A stretch of DNA of 17,112 nt from contig JAKMFM010000038.1 of assembly GCA_022425445.1 (NCBI GenBank), positions 1 to 17,112 of the forward strand, read 5' to 3'. Under the pieces are notes generated by a model. It did no database searches. It worked only from the letters and a program-made list of their open reading frames with translations, and was not told the DNA's origin. The stretch comes from Planktomarina sp. Lineage in GTDB: Bacteria; Pseudomonadota; Alphaproteobacteria; Rhodobacterales; Rhodobacteraceae. Each line of letters begins with the position of its first letter. Position 1 is the stretch's first letter. Below are positions 15,505 to 17,112 of the stretch, piece by piece. Made by a program: the position numbers and the translations under genes.

Positions 15505-16227
15505 ATGCCTTACCTAAATGATATGCCGCTCGAAGCGCGGATTGCGCTGCTCAACCGACGCGACGCGGGCAAGACCGCTCAGGACATTTTGAAGCCTGCG
15601 CTTGCTCTCATGACGCAAAAAATTGCTTTGGTCAGCTCTTTTGGCGCAGATTCCGCGGTCTTGCTGCATATGGTGGCACAAATCGCCCCCAAAACACCCG
15701 TGCTTTTCATCGACACGATGAAGCTCTTTCGCGCGACTTTAAGCTATCAAAAACAGCTGGCAAATCACCTCGGTCTCGAAAACGTAAATCACATCTCTCC
15801 AGATCCCGGGCGGGTGTTTTTGCAAGACACCGAGGGGCTGCTGCACCAGTCCAACACAGATGCTTGCTGCACCCTACGCAAGGTGGAGCCTTTACAGCAA
15901 GCGCTGGCGCCCTTCTCGGCTTGGATCACAGGACGCAAGCGGCATCAATCGGCCACGCGGGCTGATTTGTCCATTTGGGAGGCCGATGAAGCCGGGCGGC
16001 TCAAGCTAAATCCCCTTACCCATTGGAGCAAGCAAGATATCGCGGCCTATTTTGAGACCCATAACCTCCCCCGGCATCCTTTGATCGAAAAAGGCTACCC
16101 TTCGATCGGCTGCGCGCCTTGTACCTTTCGCGCGCCGCCCGGAATGAATGCCCGCGCAGGCCGCTGGGCTGGGCAATCAAAAACCGAATGCGGCATTCAT
16201 TTAACCGTAATGCAACGAAATACTTGA
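15505..16227 (+). CDS. cysH: Adenylyl-sulfate (APS) reductase, thioredoxin-dependent, 4Fe-4S type
   Basis: A 240-residue CysH-family enzyme that reduces activated sulfate to sulfite with thioredoxin. The PP-loop SSFGADSAVLLH is at 44-55. Paired cysteines Cys 121-Cys 122 (DACCTLRK) and Cys 203/Cys 206 (GCAPC) are the four [4Fe-4S] ligands that mark APS reductases and are absent from E. coli-type PAPS reductase. The catalytic Cys 229 is in the C-terminal KTECGIHL. It therefore most likely uses APS and does not need APS kinase. The ATG at 15505 is 3 bases after the sulfite reductase stop with only a weak, distant AAGG; coupled re-initiation is probable, and an alternative ATG at 15523 exists. 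It is followed after 7 bases by the DUF934 gene. Confidence 0.95.
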   Translation: MPYLNDMPLEARIALLNRRDAGKTAQDILKPALALMTQKIALVSSFGADSAVLLHMVAQIAPKTPVLFIDTMKLFRATLSYQKQLANHLGLENVNHISPDPGRVFLQDTEGLLHQSNTDACCTLRKVEPLQQALAPFSAWITGRKRHQSATRADLSIWEADEAGRLKLNPLTHWSKQDIAAYFETHNLPRHPLIEKGYPSIGCAPCTFRAPPGMNARAGRWAGQSKTECGIHLTVMQRNT

Positions 16228-16234
16228 GGATTCT

Positions 16235-16621
16235 ATGACTGTTGTCGTCAATGACCATGGCTTTGCGCCACAAGATGATCTGGCAATCGCGGCAGACTTA
16301 CCGCCCGGCTTTGATCCAAAAGAGATCACCGCTGACCTACTAAAGCGACGTTCCATTCGCATCACCCTCCATGGTTTTTCCGATGGGCGCGGCTTTACGC
16401 TTGCCGCAAGGCTGCGTCAAAACGGCTATCGCGGGCATCTCAGGCTCGCCGGTTATGTACTGGCCGATCAATACGCGATGGCGCGACGATCTGGGTTTGA
16501 TGATGTCGAAATTTCGCATGAACTGGCCGCGCGACAGCCCGAACCACAATGGCTCGCCCGCGCCAACTGGCACAGCCATGATTACCAATCGCGTCTGCGC
16601 AGCGCGGCGGGCTCATCATAA
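16235..16621 (+). CDS. DUF934 domain-containing protein of the sulfite reductase operon
   Basis: A 128-residue protein of the DUF934 family, recognised by SDGRGFTLAARLRQNGYRGHLRLAG (about 49-73), then VLADQYAMARRSGFDDVEI. The family is widely found beside sulfite reductase genes in Proteobacteria, and its biochemical role is not known to me. It has no cysteine, signal peptide or transmembrane segment; the C-terminus is rich in Arg, Ser and His. TGAGGA, which includes the cysH stop, provides the ribosome binding site, so it is coupled to cysH. A function as a partner or expression factor for sulfite reduction is inference from position. Confidence 0.88.
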   Translation: MTVVVNDHGFAPQDDLAIAADLPPGFDPKEITADLLKRRSIRITLHGFSDGRGFTLAARLRQNGYRGHLRLAGYVLADQYAMARRSGFDDVEISHELAARQPEPQWLARANWHSHDYQSRLRSAAGSS

Positions 16622-16625
16622 CATT

Positions 16626-16667
16626 ATGTCAAAAGCCGCAATTGAACTTCTGCGTTTGACAGCTTAG
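16626..16667 (+). other. Possible 13-codon small ORF between the DUF934 and fpr genes
   Basis: ATG at 16626 opens a frame MSKAAIELLRLTA ending in TAG at 16665-16667. It fills most of the 63-bp gap, the only gap of any size inside the operon. There is no good ribosome binding site and no run of Cys or Met codons of the kind expected for a sulfur-responsive leader peptide. It may be chance. Confidence 0.15.
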
Positions 16668-16684
16668 ACCAGCAAGGACACCCA

Positions 16685-17112
16685 ATGACTGAGCAAAGCA
16701 CCGTGACACTTCGTACAGCAACACCCGCGACCCTGCCCGACGCCCAAACCGTCACAGAGGTTGAACACTACACTGACAGCCTGTTTCGCTTCCGCGTGAC
16801 ACGCCCGCCTTCTTTGCGGTTCCGTTCTGGTGAATTCGTGATGATTGGCTTGATGAGCGACCCTGATCCGGTGACCGGCAAACAAAGGCCGCTGCTGCGC
16901 GCTTATTCCATCGCCTCACCGGCTTGGGACGAAACCTTGCAGTTCTATTCCATCAAGGTCACGGACGGACCGCTGACGAGCAAGGTGCAGCATATTCAGC
17001 CAGGCGACCAAGTCATCTTACGGCCCAAACCAGTCGGGACATTGGTGCATGACGCCCTCACCCCAGCCAAACGCATTTGGTTTTTCTCAACCGGCACGGG
17101 AATCGCCCCTTT
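16685..17112 (+). CDS. fpr: Ferredoxin-NADP reductase, N-terminal part (cut by window end)
   Basis: The first 142 residues of an FNR-family flavoenzyme are visible. After a short Thr-rich leader, the FAD-binding beta-barrel contains FRSGEFVMIGL and RAYSIASP (the RxYS FAD motif, about 73-80). The NADP domain begins with FFSTGTGIAPF, the GTGIAP pyrophosphate loop. The enzyme moves electrons between NADPH and ferredoxin or flavodoxin in the cytosol. AAGGA at 16674-16678 lies 6 bases before the ATG. The position at the end of the sulfite operon suggests it supplies electrons to the sulfite reductase through ferredoxin, since no CysJ is visible; that is inference. The 3' part is outside the window. 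Confidence 0.94.
   Translation, partial: MTEQSTVTLRTATPATLPDAQTVTEVEHYTDSLFRFRVTRPPSLRFRSGEFVMIGLMSDPDPVTGKQRPLLRAYSIASPAWDETLQFYSIKVTDGPLTSKVQHIQPGDQVILRPKPVGTLVHDALTPAKRIWFFSTGTGIAP

Noticed and set aside
16656..16661. TTGACA as a -35 box for an internal promoter before fpr
   Set aside because: No -10-like hexamer lies 16-18 bases downstream; that stretch is already the ribosome site and start codon.
1..17112. CRISPR array, insertion sequence, prophage or toxin-antitoxin system
   Set aside because: No regularly spaced repeats, transposase or integrase motifs, or small paired genes were seen on either strand.

Overview
The window reads as chromosomal core DNA of a marine alphaproteobacterium, most likely Rhodobacterales (Roseobacter group). 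The reasons are the prfB-mrcA adjacency, an RF2 frame without the programmed frameshift, DUF2849 and DUF934 genes inside a sulfite reductase operon, encoded CCA ends on the tRNAs, and moderate GC with dense packing. The genus cannot be fixed from this sequence; the moderate GC would suit an RCA/Planktomarina-like lineage, which is only a guess. I see no transposase, integrase, phage gene or CRISPR array.

Positions 1-9515 are rich in envelope and cell-shape functions. They hold the 3' end of an M23 peptidase overlapping a bactofilin gene (+), a shared bidirectional terminator, prfB (-), the bifunctional penicillin-binding protein 1A gene mrcA (-), a class I/II aminotransferase (-), a divergent exported M48 metallopeptidase with a TPR-like tail (+), and rodZ-ispG (-). 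The M48 and ispG genes are convergent and share a TTAA at their stop codons. M23 peptidase, bactofilin, PBP1A and RodZ all belong to peptidoglycan synthesis or shape control.

Positions 9516-12025 hold a 284-bp AT-rich divergent intergenic region, an M20 family dipeptidase (+), two tandem tRNA-Asp(GTC) genes (-) that differ at one base and follow a good sigma70-type promoter, and an Lrp/AsnC regulator (-).

Positions 12026-17112 are an assimilatory sulfate/sulfite reduction operon (+) divergent from the Lrp gene: cysG (siroheme synthesis), a DUF2849 gene, a siroheme/4Fe-4S sulfite reductase, a cysH of the 4Fe-4S APS reductase type, a DUF934 gene, and a ferredoxin-NADP reductase cut by the window end. 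Most of these genes overlap or are separated by a few bases. The set provides APS to sulfite to sulfide, the siroheme cofactor, and an apparent electron route through a flavin reductase and ferredoxin rather than CysJ.

Most of this is ordinary core genome. The least understood parts are the cysteine-free DUF2849 and DUF934 proteins built into the sulfite operon, a perfect 23-bp odd palindrome inside the DUF2849 gene, and an imperfect 17-bp palindrome in the lrp-cysG gap that may be an operator.
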